Below are positions 1 through 10,380 of a stretch of 64,000 nt of DNA, in pieces. The notes beneath the pieces were generated by a model. The model had not been told where the DNA came from. It worked only from the letters and a program-made list of their open reading frames with translations, and did not search any database. A program made the position numbers and the translations under genes. Source of the DNA: Symsagittifera roscoffensis (taxonomy: Eukaryota > Xenacoelomorpha > Acoela > Convolutidae); the NCBI RefSeq assembly GCF_963678635.1, contig NC_087067.1, forward strand, positions 37,702,686 through 37,766,685. The letters are read 5' to 3'. Within the stretch, counting starts at the first letter, position 1. The number at the start of each line of letters is the position of its first letter.

Positions 1-197
1 TCCGGAGGTCTCAAGTCTGGAATTCTGGACCTAGCGTGGGAGTCCCCAGCCATTCCAGGCACTACTCCTCCAGTGTAGAAATCGCTGAGGACGTTTTTGT
101 TTTTGCTCACTTGCTCGCTGGACAGATGGTCTCTCCGCTTGAAGATCTTCAGATTCATGCCCGACCAGTGATAGAAAGTAGCCGAGTATTTCCCAAC
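1..197 (-). CDS. ANKRD13: ANKRD13-like exon 6 (partial at window edge)
   Basis: The acceptor is TTTTTGTTTAG before 197. The frame is open to base 1 and starts VGKYSATFYHWSGMNLKIFK, then RRDHLSSEQVSKNKNVLSDF. This matches the family's stretch of a short strand, a variable loop and the HLS/T-x-EE-like helix after the exon 5 segment. It may end at a donor near the edge or continue leftwards. Confidence 0.75.
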
Positions 198-3100
198 CTA
201 AACAAAAACATTCTCATTTCAAAGCCCACGTAGAATTACAGATGGCAATAAAACGACTAGAGCTAGCAACGCACGCCTTGTTTCTATGCGCTAAAAACCA
301 TTTCAGTTACAGTTGCCGTCTCTTAGACTGTCTATGCATAGGTTCCCCTTTGGTACAATTCTACAAAATCCAGTTTTGATCGAACAATCCAAAAAATTTT
401 AGGGCGCCAAAATACGCACTAACTTGAGGAGCGCCGAAAAAAATTCTTTTTTGTCCAGAATATCCAGTTTTTTTTCAAACATTTTTATGTGGCGGAAAAT
501 GAATATGGTGGATCAAAAAAGGTCGACATTTTTGAAAACCCGGATCCACCGCTGGACAAACAAGACACTGGACAACATTACCTTGTCGATTTTCCGGTGT
601 CTACTAATTAATCTCTTCATGGGCGCATACTGCATACTCCTAGTGGACACTTTGGTCACTATGACGTCATTACTCAGCAGAGAATTCACCTCCCTCGACA
701 ACTCATTGGGCTTCAGAGGCTTGTCTATGGATGAGATACTGTAATGCAGCGATATGTCAGAATAGGTGAAATACAATGAAATTCTTACAAAAATGAGAAC
801 ACAACTTTTGGTTTCAAATTTTTGTGGCAAAGAAAAATAATTTTGTTGTAAAGTTATCTGCTAGTTGAAACATCAACCAGCTATTCTTGTTCCGATCACC
901 AACAATCAAAATTTGTGTTTTCAGGTGAGACGCAAAATCAGGTTTCAAGGAGATATTATTATTATAATGATTATAATTATTATGAAGTATTTACAAATTT
1001 AAAAGATTTGAGGGGATTGCTCCCTAAAAACATTGTAGAAGTCATCGGCACTGTGAGTAATCACAGGCAAAACGACAAGTGCAAGGACGGTAGGGGTCGT
1101 AGTTCGCGTAAAAATCAGTCCAGAAGAATTTCAGTAGTCGCTGCTTGAGGCACTCCAGTGAGTAAATATCAATATTATTAGAAATCTGGTTCACCATGCG
1201 CCCGGTTCGGAAGAAAAAGTTTTGCCTTTAGTTTTTTTCTTCACTCTTGGGAGATTCACAGAAACTGTCGAGTCCGAACGTGTACCAGAAGAACTCTTGA
1301 AGAGAAGGCAGTTATACCAGTTCAAGTCGTACAAATTTTTCATCACGAACCTTCGAGAAGGTTAAAATATCGTAAATCTAGCAGTTCAATGTCAGTGGCA
1401 ATAGATTTTAAAAAGATTAAACTATCTGTGTAAGCACAATCGTACCTAAGAATCCAAGCTGTGGCACGGTTCTGAACCTGCTCAAGTTTTGTGAGGGCAG
1501 CCTTAGATGGTGACCAAACAGGAGAGCAGTAGTTTATAATAGATAGCACCATTAATTTGTACAAATCAGATTTTGTTCTCCATGTCGCAAGAGGCGATAC
1601 AGTTCTCAAAAACGCATGCAGTACGCAGTGAACTTTTTTACAACGAGAAAAAATATTTGTGTTCCATTTTAGGTCATTTGTTATCGTGACTCCAATGTCT
1701 CTTTCTTCGGTTGACTGCGAAAGTGGATGGTTCCAAATGAAGATCTGTAAGTCCGACTTTGTGAAGGACATAAGATGACACTTGTCCAAGTTGAAGGGTG
1801 GGTTGTTCTTCTAGGACCAGTGGTACAACAATGCTATATCTTGATGGAAAACATCCGAAAAAGAGGCTCGTCCCTGTATCGATAGCAGTTTGGCGTCATA
1901 AGCAAAAGTGTAAGCTTCAGATGCTAAGCCTTCACAGAAATCGAAGCTGTAAATTAGGAACAGAAGTGGCCAACAAGATAGCCTCGTGGGACACCGCTGA
2001 GAATGCGCAATCTGGTTGACTGCACACTATTTACTTCCACGAACTGTGAGCGACCGTTGAGAGATGAAACAAGTTCTTTCAGCAAGAGACCGCGAGTACC
2101 ATTCAGCTATTCAGAAGAGACCGCGAGCTATTCAGAAGAGTTTCATGACCAATTTTATCAAAAGCATTGCTGAAATCTAGGTAGACACTGTCTACCAAGT
2201 CCCTTGTATGGGTTGCTTTGTATAAGGAATCAATATACTGTAGAAGCTGTGTTACAGTTGATCGAACACATCTGAAACCATGCTGAATGTCGGGGATAAG
2301 AGAAGACACCCATTCGTAGAGGGCATTGAGCAAATATTTTTCCAAACATTTCGACGCCATATCGATTAGAGCCACCGGCCGGTAGTTTTCAACAATTGGG
2401 CAATCCCCCTTTTTAAAAGGGATCCCAGTTTGCTGCCTTACCATCTGCGCGGATATACACCAGTTTGCTTTACTTTAGTGAAGATTTTAGGTAAGCGTTT
2501 GGCCATGGTTGTCGCACGTTTGAAGAACGTTGGTGGCAAGTTGTCAGGCCCTACTGACTTGGATCGTCGAATTTCAGGACAATTTTCAACACACTTCTTT
2601 GCCGGTATCGAAGTCACTCATATTATTGAAAGGATCAAGTCCAAAAGGCTCTTCGAAGTGACTTGAAGGTGCGTATACGCTTTGAAAGTATTCATTGTTG
2701 GGTTTTGCAAAATCATTTGAAGCTTCAGCTGCATTCCATACGATTGTAGCTGGGATCGGGTTTGACTTTCGGAAGGAGCTGAAATGTTTAAATAGTTTTT
2801 TGTGCTTCTCCCAGACGATAGTTTCTGCTCATAATCAGCCTGTTCTAGTGCGAGTTTGTGGTCTATTTCGTTTTTCAGTGAAACGAATTTGAGCAAGTTT
2901 TCGTTTTTGGCTTTTCTTCTAGTCTCCAATCTTTTCAACTAGTTGATTTTGCCTGCACTCACCCATGGAGGGAGATTTGCGCGATGACGTGTTCGCACAG
3001 GAACTGTCTTTTCAAAGGTTTCTTCCAGCTATGAGTACGATTCATTGATGATAACATTCGGATTTGACCAGCGGGCTGCAAAAAATGAACTATTTGTTGA

Positions 3101-6100
3101 TAGCTGATTTATTTCATCGTAGTCCGCACGACAAGAACTATAGAACTTCGATTTGCACGCTAAATCAACTGTTAGAGAGGTCTGAATAAACTCTAGATCC
3201 ACGACCACTGCTTTTTGATCTGAGCAAGGCTTGCCTCCAATGGCATAGTTTGCGGATAGACTACCATTGATCCGATGACTTATTGCAGTGGGGAGGTCAT
3301 TAGTAAAACAGAGATCGAAAGTGTTTGACCTGGTGGTCAGTACGTCCACAACATGAAAAAGTTTGTGCTCATCTAATATTTGAAGAGCAGATGTTTCATA
3401 ACCGTTTGTGGAAGAGACCGTATCCCAGACGACAGTGAGATTTAAGTCACCGAGGAAGTTGACAGCGGAGACAGTTGATACCATAGAGAGAAAGCCTGCC
3501 CAACAAGCAAGTGACTATCTGTAGTTACTGTTTGCTGGTGGGTTATATCCAAAATTATCAAGAATTCAGCTTCACCTAAAGACATCAAACACGCAACGAC
3601 TTCAGCTCCATTGACTGCCATTTGCACTGGACAATTCTTGATGTTTTCCGGAGTCTTATCAGAACACCTCCATGTGATGAGAGATACTCACTGGAGCTGG
3701 GGCGATCACATCGATGTATTATGAAATCAGTTAAAATTCGGAATTTGAAAAAGCCTCGGTTAGCCATGTTTCGGTAAGACATAAAGCATCGAGTTCTTCT
3801 TTAAGAATAGAACTGCCGAACGCAAACCGCCTGTTGCTGTTTAGGAGACTCCGAACATTGAAGAGGCATATGTGTAAGCAATGGCTGCTGGCATTGGCGG
3901 CTGGACGTAGTCATTCATCGTTAGGTGCTTTGACACTCATCTCTGCTACTTCTTCCCATTTGTTTCCAACCCGTTTGAATAGTTCCAAGTCTCTCAACCT
4001 GGCGTCTTCTTTAGTTGTACCGTCTTCTATCAGTTTCCGACGTGTTATAAGCAAGCTTTGTTCCGGTTTTGCGTCGCCCGGTGATAACATAGGAGAAATG
4101 AACACTCCGTTCTCGTGAAAAGTTTTTAAAGCACTTGCAAGTTTCAGTACAGAGTTGCTCGTAAACGTATCGTTGCAGATAACCAACAGACTTCTCGAAC
4201 CGTTCAATCTGCCTGTAACGCTTCCAAGTCTCCTCAGTTGTTTAACGTTCCACGGCGCACCACGATGAGAAAATATCGCTGCCGATTTCTCGTGGTCATG
4301 TTTCATTTTTTCTGCAGCTGAACCAGTGCCTAACTCAGACATCTGATTGGTTAACTGAGCTCGAGGCTTCTTTCAGTTCTGCAGTGATAACTTCTGAATA
4401 CCGGTCAAAACTGGTAACAAGCTCGTTGTTGTCATTGCTGATTTTATTTTCAACTTTCTTTTCCGTCAGATCGTTTGTTGAAGTCGAGATGACCAAGTCA
4501 CGTTTTCCGATAGCACTACAGTTATTAAACATAATCAAGACATTGTTCGCCTCTTCATTCAGCTCAGATAGTCGTGATTCGGAAAACCCAGAGCAAGGTT
4601 TGGTACAATGCATTCTTTGTGTGCAGGTAAGACACACAAACACAGGCTCATCTTTGATTTCGAAGGCACAGGTAGTACACTTGAGGATAGAAGCATACAT
4701 GATCGGGACTGAAAGGGTCTTGTGTGCAGTATATAGAAACTTCAGGGCAGTAGCAGTCGAAATGGTCAGGCTTACCGACGCACTAAAATTTTCTTAGGGG
4801 AGAGGGAAGAGGCACTTTATGCTCTTTAGAGTTTTCTTGATAGCACTGGTCGATTTGTAGTCTGATGCAAGGCTTCGTAGTGTAGTATTTCTGCTTTTTA
4901 TACCAAGGACCAGGGTTCGGACCTCGCAGTCGGGTGTTTTTGCTTATCTGAGGATTGAATTTGTCGGACTTGATGTATCATTCACTGTAGTCACCCTCAG
5001 GAGTTGTAGTCCGTTGGTTGGCATGTTTCCTTTTGTGCGAGATGACCAGGTTCGAGGCTGCGTGACGCCAGTTTTTACAGTCGTCCCGCACCAGTCCGTC
5101 AGTCAGCATCCATTTCCAATAAGAAACTATTTAATAGGTTTATCACAACAAATGCAGAACGAGTTTGAGTTATATAGCATATTGAAGCCTTATGAGTCGT
5201 GAATCCTCGAGCTGCCATGAAAAAAATCTTAGTTTCGAAAATATTTAAAATTCTCAAATTTTTACAGAACTCCTCTAGCCTCCAGGAAACCTCCCTCCCT
5301 CTGAGCCTCCTGTAGTGGGGAACAAAAGAAATGAAGCACTAGGAAAAGTTCTAATGACGTCTCAATTTTAAGTCTATGCTATTCGTACAACAGCCAACTT
5401 TTGCTTGGTTTCACATTTGTACCGTATTTGAAGATTTTCACGTAAAATTGTTATGAATTGCTACAAAAAAAGTTTGAACGCTACAATTTCTCTTACAGTT
5501 TACCACCAATTCTGACATGTCACCTGTATTGTTTCTGAGAAGGCACTATGAACACGAAGTTTTCCCCACCATACTTAGTGGGGTTATAGAGCACCGATAT
5601 TTTACCCCTCTTCCACGCATTCTGGGAAAAGTTCAGCAGAGTTGAGTCCAGTCTGATACAATTTCCTTTCTTGTATAGAACACACGTATCACTGGGCAGA
5701 TATCGAGATAAGAGAGGAATCCATGACTTGAACAACCATTTGATGGTGATGCAGAAGTCGATAGTCTGCGAGAGAGATTTCTTGATAAGAGCCTCTCTCT
5801 CCTTCAGTCGTTTCTGTTGGTGATATTGCAACATCAGATAGACTAGTTTGATGTACTTCCTGGTCAAATATAGCATATTTTAAGATGTTTCAACCATTCA
5901 TATCAAATTCAGGGCGCGAAGATGACTTGACTAAGTTTTCTTTCGCCAATGAAGAGGTTATTAGTTCGAGATTCATCACGACCCATTATACCGCAAGGAT
6001 CAATTTTCCTATTCCAGAAAAAATCAAGAAACAGTCAACAGCGATTCACCGAAATATGCTAATTATTTTCGGCCTCCTATACATTCCTGGCTGATATCTT

Positions 6101-9100
6101 AGAAAGGGGCCTCTGATTCCTCAAATTAAAGCGATGATTCGAAAAAAAAACTAATTGGACGCTTGCATAGTACTAAGCACTACGTTATTTGAGGGGGTCA
6201 AAAATTTACCAGGAGGTTGGACATAAATTTTTAAAACATTAATTTAATCTTAAATTGATACTTATTCGATTTCGAGCTCTCAAAAATGGATACTTTTTGT
6301 GTTTAGAAAAATGTATCATTTTTGCGCACTCCAAATTGAAAAAAAAAATAACGCTGAAAAACTGTCGCTTGAATTAAAATTTTGACTAAAATTTTAAGCC
6401 AATTTTGATGTTAAACTTTGGGAATAAATTACATGGTATAAAGATTCCGGTGAGGTCCATTCAGACCCCTGCCCCCCCCCCCCCCCCAAGGAGAGGTCCA
6501 TCTTCTCGCGAGTGATGTGGTCTATGAAGAAATCGATTAGTTTCGCGGAGGGCGGTCGACAATTAATTAGTGCAGAGTACAGAAACTCCTTTAAGATGAG
6601 TCAGATAAAATGAAGTCCCACCTGTTTCCGAGCACTACAGCTTCGTCCAGGACAGTCCATCCGAGTGCGTTGGGGTCTCTTGTGCGCGACTTGAAGAACT
6701 TAGTGTTGGCAAGAACGAGGAACAGGTCCAGATACTGTGTGCGACCCAGTCTGCAGGCCAGGTGCAGTGCATTGAGACCATTGGGGTCAAACAACTCCAG
6801 AGCCGAATTCAGTCTTTTCCTAGTCAGAAGGAGAAACCATATCACTCAAAATAAGAAAAAGACAGAGAAAGAGAGCTTAGGAAAATTAGCGATACAAAAT
6901 TTCATAGATTGTTTAATCAAAATCAACCGAAAAGCTAGAAGATTGAGATACATTCTGAAAGAAAAATATTGTGCACTTGCAACTAAAACGAACGAAAACA
7001 CAAAAGGAACACAAAATTCAACGGTGAAACTAACATTTTATCACCAAAAATTAGTAATTTTTCGATTATATGATACTTCTTCTTGCAGATTTGTTGAATC
7101 ATATAAAAACTGTAAGCAAAGTTTTTGGTCAACTGTATGCAAGCATTTCAATCTGTTTAATCCGAAGAAGAGTCCAGCACAAGCACAAAGGTTAACAACA
7201 AAAAACCTCTCACTTATTTTTCCTCCAAAATTCGTCCAGATGTTCCAAGTTGTTCTCATATACATCTCTGTGCAACTCCAAGAAACAGGTACTATAACTA
7301 TTCTCAGTACAACTCGTTGTTGGACGATCTGTACATGGTGTAACTTGCAAACGAGGAGTCTTAGAAATGTAAGAACATCCAAGAGGGTCCGTGTTGCTCT
7401 CAACGTCCCCTTCTTCGTTCAGCTCATTGCACTCTTTTGAAGTATCTGCCTCATTTTCATCATCTTCTCTGTTAATTTCTTCATGCGTGGTCGACATTTC
7501 CTCTTCTTGATTGATAGGATTCAGTTTAATTTCTTCGTTTTGAGTTTTTGTCTTGGGCACATGTTGTTTGGACAACTTGAAACCTGTGAATTTGCGGACT
7601 TTCTTTGAAAAACTTGTAGCTGACAATTTGGAGGATCTCATTGACATACTGTTGCATGACTCTGTTGAGTCAGTTGACACTGAAAGTTTTTGGCAAGCTT
7701 GTTTATGTGGAATTTTTGAGGAGCGTCCCTTACTTGACGAACCAGCAACACCGCTCAGATCTAAATTTAAATACAGAAGCAAATTACAAACAAAAACAAG
7801 GATGTTAATCGGACCGCAGTCTTTAAAAAAAATTCTTCAAAAAGTATCGTTTTTTCCCTACGTGCTGTGATAAAAAGATATGAACTTAGGAATAAAAATT
7901 AGGCATATTCGACAGTCATACTCAAATAGACCAATTAGAAAACAGCTTCTGTAGAAAAATGACCTGGAATACGAAAAAAAAAATCGTTTTCTAATTTTTT
8001 TGCTAATTTTTTTTGAATTTTTGAATATTTCATTCCCAAAATGGCGCTAAAAAATTTCAGAAACTAACTTTACTCCAGTAAGACTAGGTTTTCACGGCTT
8101 AAATTAAGCTTAAATAAGCTATTGTAAGCCTGCAAACCTTATTTTGACAAACCTTATTAGCTCCAAATTAGACCAAAAATCAAAGACTTCAAACCGTTTG
8201 AGTCGACAAATTTTTTAATATCGTTCAAATCTCTCCTATTAAGAAAATGATTGCTCGACTAGGAATTAATTTCAAAACACAAACGTAAAGGAACATAATT
8301 AGGAGAGAGAATCTGAGTCATAGTCAACATGACAGAAACGCCAATTCTATACTGTCATTTAATTATGAATTAATTAAATCAAAAAAAGTTCCATGCTTTG
8401 GAAAATGGAAATCAAGCCGACAAAAAAGCAGAGAAATGGCAGTCCCAAAATTCAATTTCCCGGGGAAAACATGCATACTTTAAAAACAAGGTCTCTTCGG
8501 GACTCGAATTCCAGACCTTTAGGTGCAAAGGTAGCTGAGTTACCTCTAGACCAAGTGAGAAGGAGCCTGTAAACTGTAAGGGTTCCATAATAAAGCAAGT
8601 TTAATTTTTAGTCACAATTGTAAGAAAAGCTGTTTACGGGGAAAAAGTCTAATTACAGATTACAAAACGCTTGCTCTCACAAGTGTTACGATAATAGGAA
8701 AAAACTTTGGAGGTCGAATATCTGCTACCGCAGAGAAGAAAAAACATAAGGCAAGAAAAATTCCACTGAAAAGCATCTCACCGCATGAGTTGTGTTTGAT
8801 TGATAAGGCTTTTAGCGAGTCAAAATTGCGCGCTACGGCAAGATTACTGGCTGACGCGTATCGTTTCACGGCTTCCGTTTGAGTGTGGCAAAACTCTTCC
8901 CATGTTGACTCATTCCATCTTTCGGTCTGGTCCACGAGCGATAAAATAGATGTATGGTCTATATTTATAGATCCACAGCTCGGCGCAGAATCCAGAGACT
9001 CTATGACCAGAAACGAACTGGGATCGGGTTCTACTGATCTGTCGTAGCCATCGATGTTTAAGTGACTCCAACCGCAACTGGATTCGGAGTCATAGTCATT

Positions 9101-9136
9101 TTTTTCTTCTTCGCTTGGTTCACATTGGTTGTTCAT
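1..9136 (-). CDS. ANKRD13: ANKRD13-like ankyrin-repeat protein (spliced, 3' end outside window)
   Basis: Six exons join in frame with GT/AG sites: 8782-9136, 7214-7760, 6622-6819, 5524-5859, 582-738 and 197 down to the window edge. The splice phases agree at every junction (1, 2, 2, 2, 0). The third exon carries ankyrin repeats (LNALHLACRLG; LGWTVLDEAVVLGN). The fourth carries the family's hallmark after the repeats (IKWLFKSWIPLLSRYLPSDT). Exons five and six continue the conserved ANKRD13 (GPCR-chaperone) domain, with SREV...LLSNDVIVT and VGKYSATFYHW. Family members bind ubiquitinated cargo through C-terminal UIMs and act at the plasma membrane and endosomes; the UIM part would lie beyond position 1. 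Two features are odd: about 280 acidic, Ser-rich residues precede the ankyrin repeats, and intron four is 4.8 kb because mobile elements sit in it. The family call is firm; exon 1 is supported only by its ATG, donor and phase. Confidence 0.85.
582..738 (-). CDS. ANKRD13: ANKRD13-like exon 5
   Basis: The acceptor is GCATTACAG before 738 and the donor GACAAG|GTAATG after 582. It encodes 52 residues (SISSIDKPLKPNELSREVN, LLSNDVIVTKVSTRSMQYAP). These follow the family pattern of a KP-x-SREV helix, then a LTSPVINTS-like strand. The intron to exon 4 is 4785 bp and is filled by a LINE and a SINE, yet the split serine codon is intact. Confidence 0.75.
953..987 (-). repeat. ATAATA-type microsatellite tail of the LINE
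   Basis: About 35 bases of TAT/ATA/TTA triplets lie directly after the element's last coding trace (minus-strand sense). CR1/L2-like elements commonly end in short microsatellites rather than poly(A), so this marks the probable 3' boundary. Confidence 0.5.
1080..3800 (-). pseudogene. LINE ORF2 remnant: endonuclease, reverse transcriptase, C-terminal tail
   Basis: Endonuclease fragments include GGVLIRL, NFLGDLNLTVVWD and NTFDLCFTND. The reverse transcriptase has NYRPVALIDMASKCLEKYL, QHGFR and SVYLDFSNAFDKIGHETLL, then SGVPRG and an FAYD box near 1892-1907. The first aspartate of the catalytic pair has become tyrosine there. The tail has DIGVTITNDLKWN and NYCSPVWSPS, and ends near 1080 with the FF-x-R...LKQRLL pattern. 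The pieces sit in different frames with stops between them, so no active enzyme could be made. Confidence 0.75.
3911..4700 (-). pseudogene. LINE ORF1 remnant with PHD-like zinc finger
   Basis: The frame from ATG at 4700 begins with CTTC, VCLTC, MHCTKPC, spacing like the cysteine/histidine finger of CR1-type ORF1 proteins. It stops at 4335. A second frame starts at 4342 inside the overlap ATGTCTGA and carries the nucleic-acid-binding half (SRSLLVICN, FISPMLSP, then a charged helix). ORF1 proteins bind the element RNA. The break between the two halves is either a frameshift mutation or a stop/start overlap. Confidence 0.65.
4868..5075 (+). repeat. Dimeric tRNA-derived SINE candidate
   Basis: Two tRNA-like modules follow one another. 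The first has a TAGTGTAGT A-box-like word and a GGGTTCGGACCT B-box at about 4913-4925. The second has CCGTTGGTTGGCA and AGGTTCGAGGCTG at about 5048-5060. Each is about 65-70 bases, joined by a linker of about 65 bases. Neither folds convincingly as a functional tRNA by eye, so a tRNA-headed SINE transcribed by RNA polymerase III is the likelier origin. Confidence 0.5.
5524..5859 (-). CDS. ANKRD13: ANKRD13-like exon 4: start of the conserved post-ankyrin domain
   Basis: The acceptor is TTGACCAG before 5859 and the donor TACAG|GTGACA after 5524. It encodes 112 residues with the diagnostic DFCITIKWLFKSWIPLLSR segment, then LPSDTCVLYKKGNCIRLDST, LLNFSQNAWKRGKISV and GGENFVFIV. This block is the strongest evidence for the family. 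Confidence 0.9.
6472..6487. repeat. C16 homopolymer in ANKRD13 intron 3
   Basis: An uninterrupted run of 16 cytosines in AT-rich intron sequence, 132 bases below exon 3. It could form a G-quadruplex in the transcript strand. Length errors in assembly are also likely here. Confidence 0.8.
6622..6819 (-). CDS. ANKRD13: ANKRD13-like exon 3: ankyrin repeats
   Basis: The acceptor is GACTAG before 6819 and the donor AACAG|GTGGGA after 6622. Two ankyrin repeats are plain: DPNGLNALHLACRLGRTQYL and the GWTVLDEAVVLGN segment. The intervening LFLVLANTKFFKSRTRDPN is the second helix and loop. The downstream phase (2) is met by exon 4, giving an arginine codon. Confidence 0.85.
7214..7760 (-). CDS. ANKRD13: ANKRD13-like exon 2: Ser/Glu-rich linker and first ankyrin helix
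   Basis: Acceptor TTTAG at 7761-7765, donor AATAA|GTGAG at 7213. The exon encodes about 182 residues. The first part is Lys/Ser-rich (GSSSKGRSSKIPHKQ), followed by a long Glu/Asp/Asn stretch. It ends with HRDVYENNLEHLDEFWRKN, which fits the start of the ankyrin region in this family. The split lysine codon continues into exon 3 without a break. Confidence 0.7.
7905..8260 (+). repeat. Dispersed AT-rich repeat, copy 1 (ANKRD13 intron 1)
   Basis: The order of words (GACAGTCATA, then ATTAGAAAACA, then GCTATTGTAAGC, then AGCTCCAAATTAGACCAAAA) recurs at 12205-12600 and, more weakly, at 63050-63450 and near 25320-25400. No coding capacity or terminal structure was seen. It is probably an old non-autonomous element, with limits uncertain by tens of bases. 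Confidence 0.45.
8495..8565 (-). repeat. tRNA-derived SINE head, copy A
   Basis: On the minus strand a GGTAACTCAGCTACC A-box region is followed about 30 bases later by the GGAATTCGAGTCC B-box. It then runs into GACCTTGTTTTT and a CGGGAA word. The same succession appears at 61440-61505. The acceptor-like ends pair only partly, so this is unlikely to be a working tRNA gene. Confidence 0.5.
8782..9136 (-). CDS. ANKRD13: ANKRD13-like exon 1: N-terminal acidic extension
   Basis: It opens with ATG at 9136 and gives 118 codons plus one base, rich in Asp, Glu and Ser. It ends at a strong donor (TGCG|GTGAGAT, exon end 8782). Phase 1 matches the next acceptor exactly, so the split codon reads GAT. No known domain is visible, and vertebrate ANKRD13 proteins as I know them start close to the ankyrin repeats. 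The extension could be lineage-specific, or this could be an upstream gene spliced in by my model. Confidence 0.55.
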
Positions 9137-9623
9137 ATGTTTGTCTAAAACAGTAACACTAGTTTTCTAAATGATCAAAACAATAGCAAAAATCATAGGA
9201 GTAGCTATGATGAATATAAACAAACTAGGCATATCTAAATAAAAAGAAAGTATGAAAGTGATACAAAATAACGGAGCAAAGGGGAAATTTAGGGCTTCAG
9301 GAAATGTGAAATATACTTACTGGTACGAAAATTGTGAGATACATTCAAATTTCAGTCAGTGCACCAAAAGAACTGCAAAGACTACAATCAAATTCTCTAG
9401 GGATACATCAAAGAATGATATTCAAGGGGGAAAATTTTTGCAAACTGAGGAAACCCTTCACTCCAAAAGAATAATATCTAAAAGAATAGCAGCACAGTTT
9501 TCAGACAGTTTTCCGATGATTTATTTCTTTTTTAGACAAATCTTCAAAAAAACGGAGGGAAATTGAATATCCGCCTTTCATATAAGACAGATTATAAATA
9601 AGCGCCATAAAAATAGCGGCGAA

Positions 9624-9656
9624 GCGAAGCTTCGCAACACTTGTGATATATCACAA
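9624..9656. repeat. Two adjacent perfect palindromes
   Basis: GCGAAGCTTCGC (9624-9635) and TTGTGATATATCACAA (9641-9656) are both perfect inverted repeats, separated by five bases. They lie about 490 bases upstream of the ANKRD13-like start codon. A partial relative of the first (GGCGAAGTGGAGCTTC) occurs at about 59708. Confidence 0.8.
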
Positions 9657-10380
9657 AGTATGGCAAGCTAGAAGAGATAAGGAGACGAAAGCAACTAAGC
9701 CGAAAAATGATTTGAAAATATTTCTTAACAAAAACGACTGATGTTCAATTTGATGATAACATATCTTAAAACTCATTCGCCACCGTTAAGTTAGCAATCA
9801 GGCAAACCTTATCTAGCAAAAACTATGCCGACAAAACTTGGGTAGGGCGTTAAGATAAATTGTCACAAAAATAGTTTCCACAAAGCTTTCAAACTCACTC
9901 GCGAAGCACGCCACGCAAAAATCTATTGACACCCTTCAAATGAAGCAATACGAGGCGAGTATTCCACAATACCATAAGCTGAAACTATTTACGCCGAATT
10001 AACCTTTTTAGAGAACATTTTTTAATATAAAATCGGAACAGCTAACTTTAGCAGGAACAAATCAAAATTACCCCCAATTAAAGTTTAAAAAAATTAATTG
10101 AACGTTAAATAAAAATCAGGCTGTGTAAACCTACGCCCATCAATTGAGCAGAAAACAAAATACTGAAAAAAAAATTAAAATATGAAAGAGCACTGCAATA
10201 TCACACTGTAATACTAACTATTTTGAATTTTTTTAATGAAAATATCAGCACGTTTATAAGAACGTTCACTGTTATCAATGAATCAGTAGTGGTGCTGAAC
10301 AAGTTGCCAACCTGGGGGGAAAATGGCAAGGGTTAACAACATTGAACAATCTAAGATGCAATTCCAACATATCAGTAGAA

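Larger units (their letters stand above)
950..4800 (-). mobile_element. Decayed CR1/L2-like non-LTR retrotransposon (LINE) in ANKRD13 intron 4
   Basis: Reading on the minus strand, the order is ORF1 with a PHD-like zinc motif (4700 to 3911), an apurinic endonuclease (about 3800 to 3030), reverse transcriptase (about 2940 to 1850), the C-terminal tail (to about 1080) and an ATAATA-type tail (953-987). This is the layout of a nearly full-length CR1/L2-clade element with a microsatellite 3' end. Frames change several times and stops are present, so it is inactive. It lies in the same orientation as the host gene. The clade is inferred from the PHD-type ORF1 and tail type, not from a tree. Confidence 0.8.

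Noticed and set aside
4384-4797. 137-codon plus-strand frame
   Set aside because: Antisense of the LINE ORF1, which has the recognisable zinc motif.
6610-7440. 276-codon plus-strand frame
   Set aside because: It lies antisense to exons 2 and 3 of the ANKRD13-like gene and crosses its intron. It has no family motif, and the minus strand explains the coding signal.
8495-8565. Functional tRNA gene
   Set aside because: A- and B-box-like words are present but acceptor pairing is incomplete and related sequence continues beyond the 3' end, as in a SINE.
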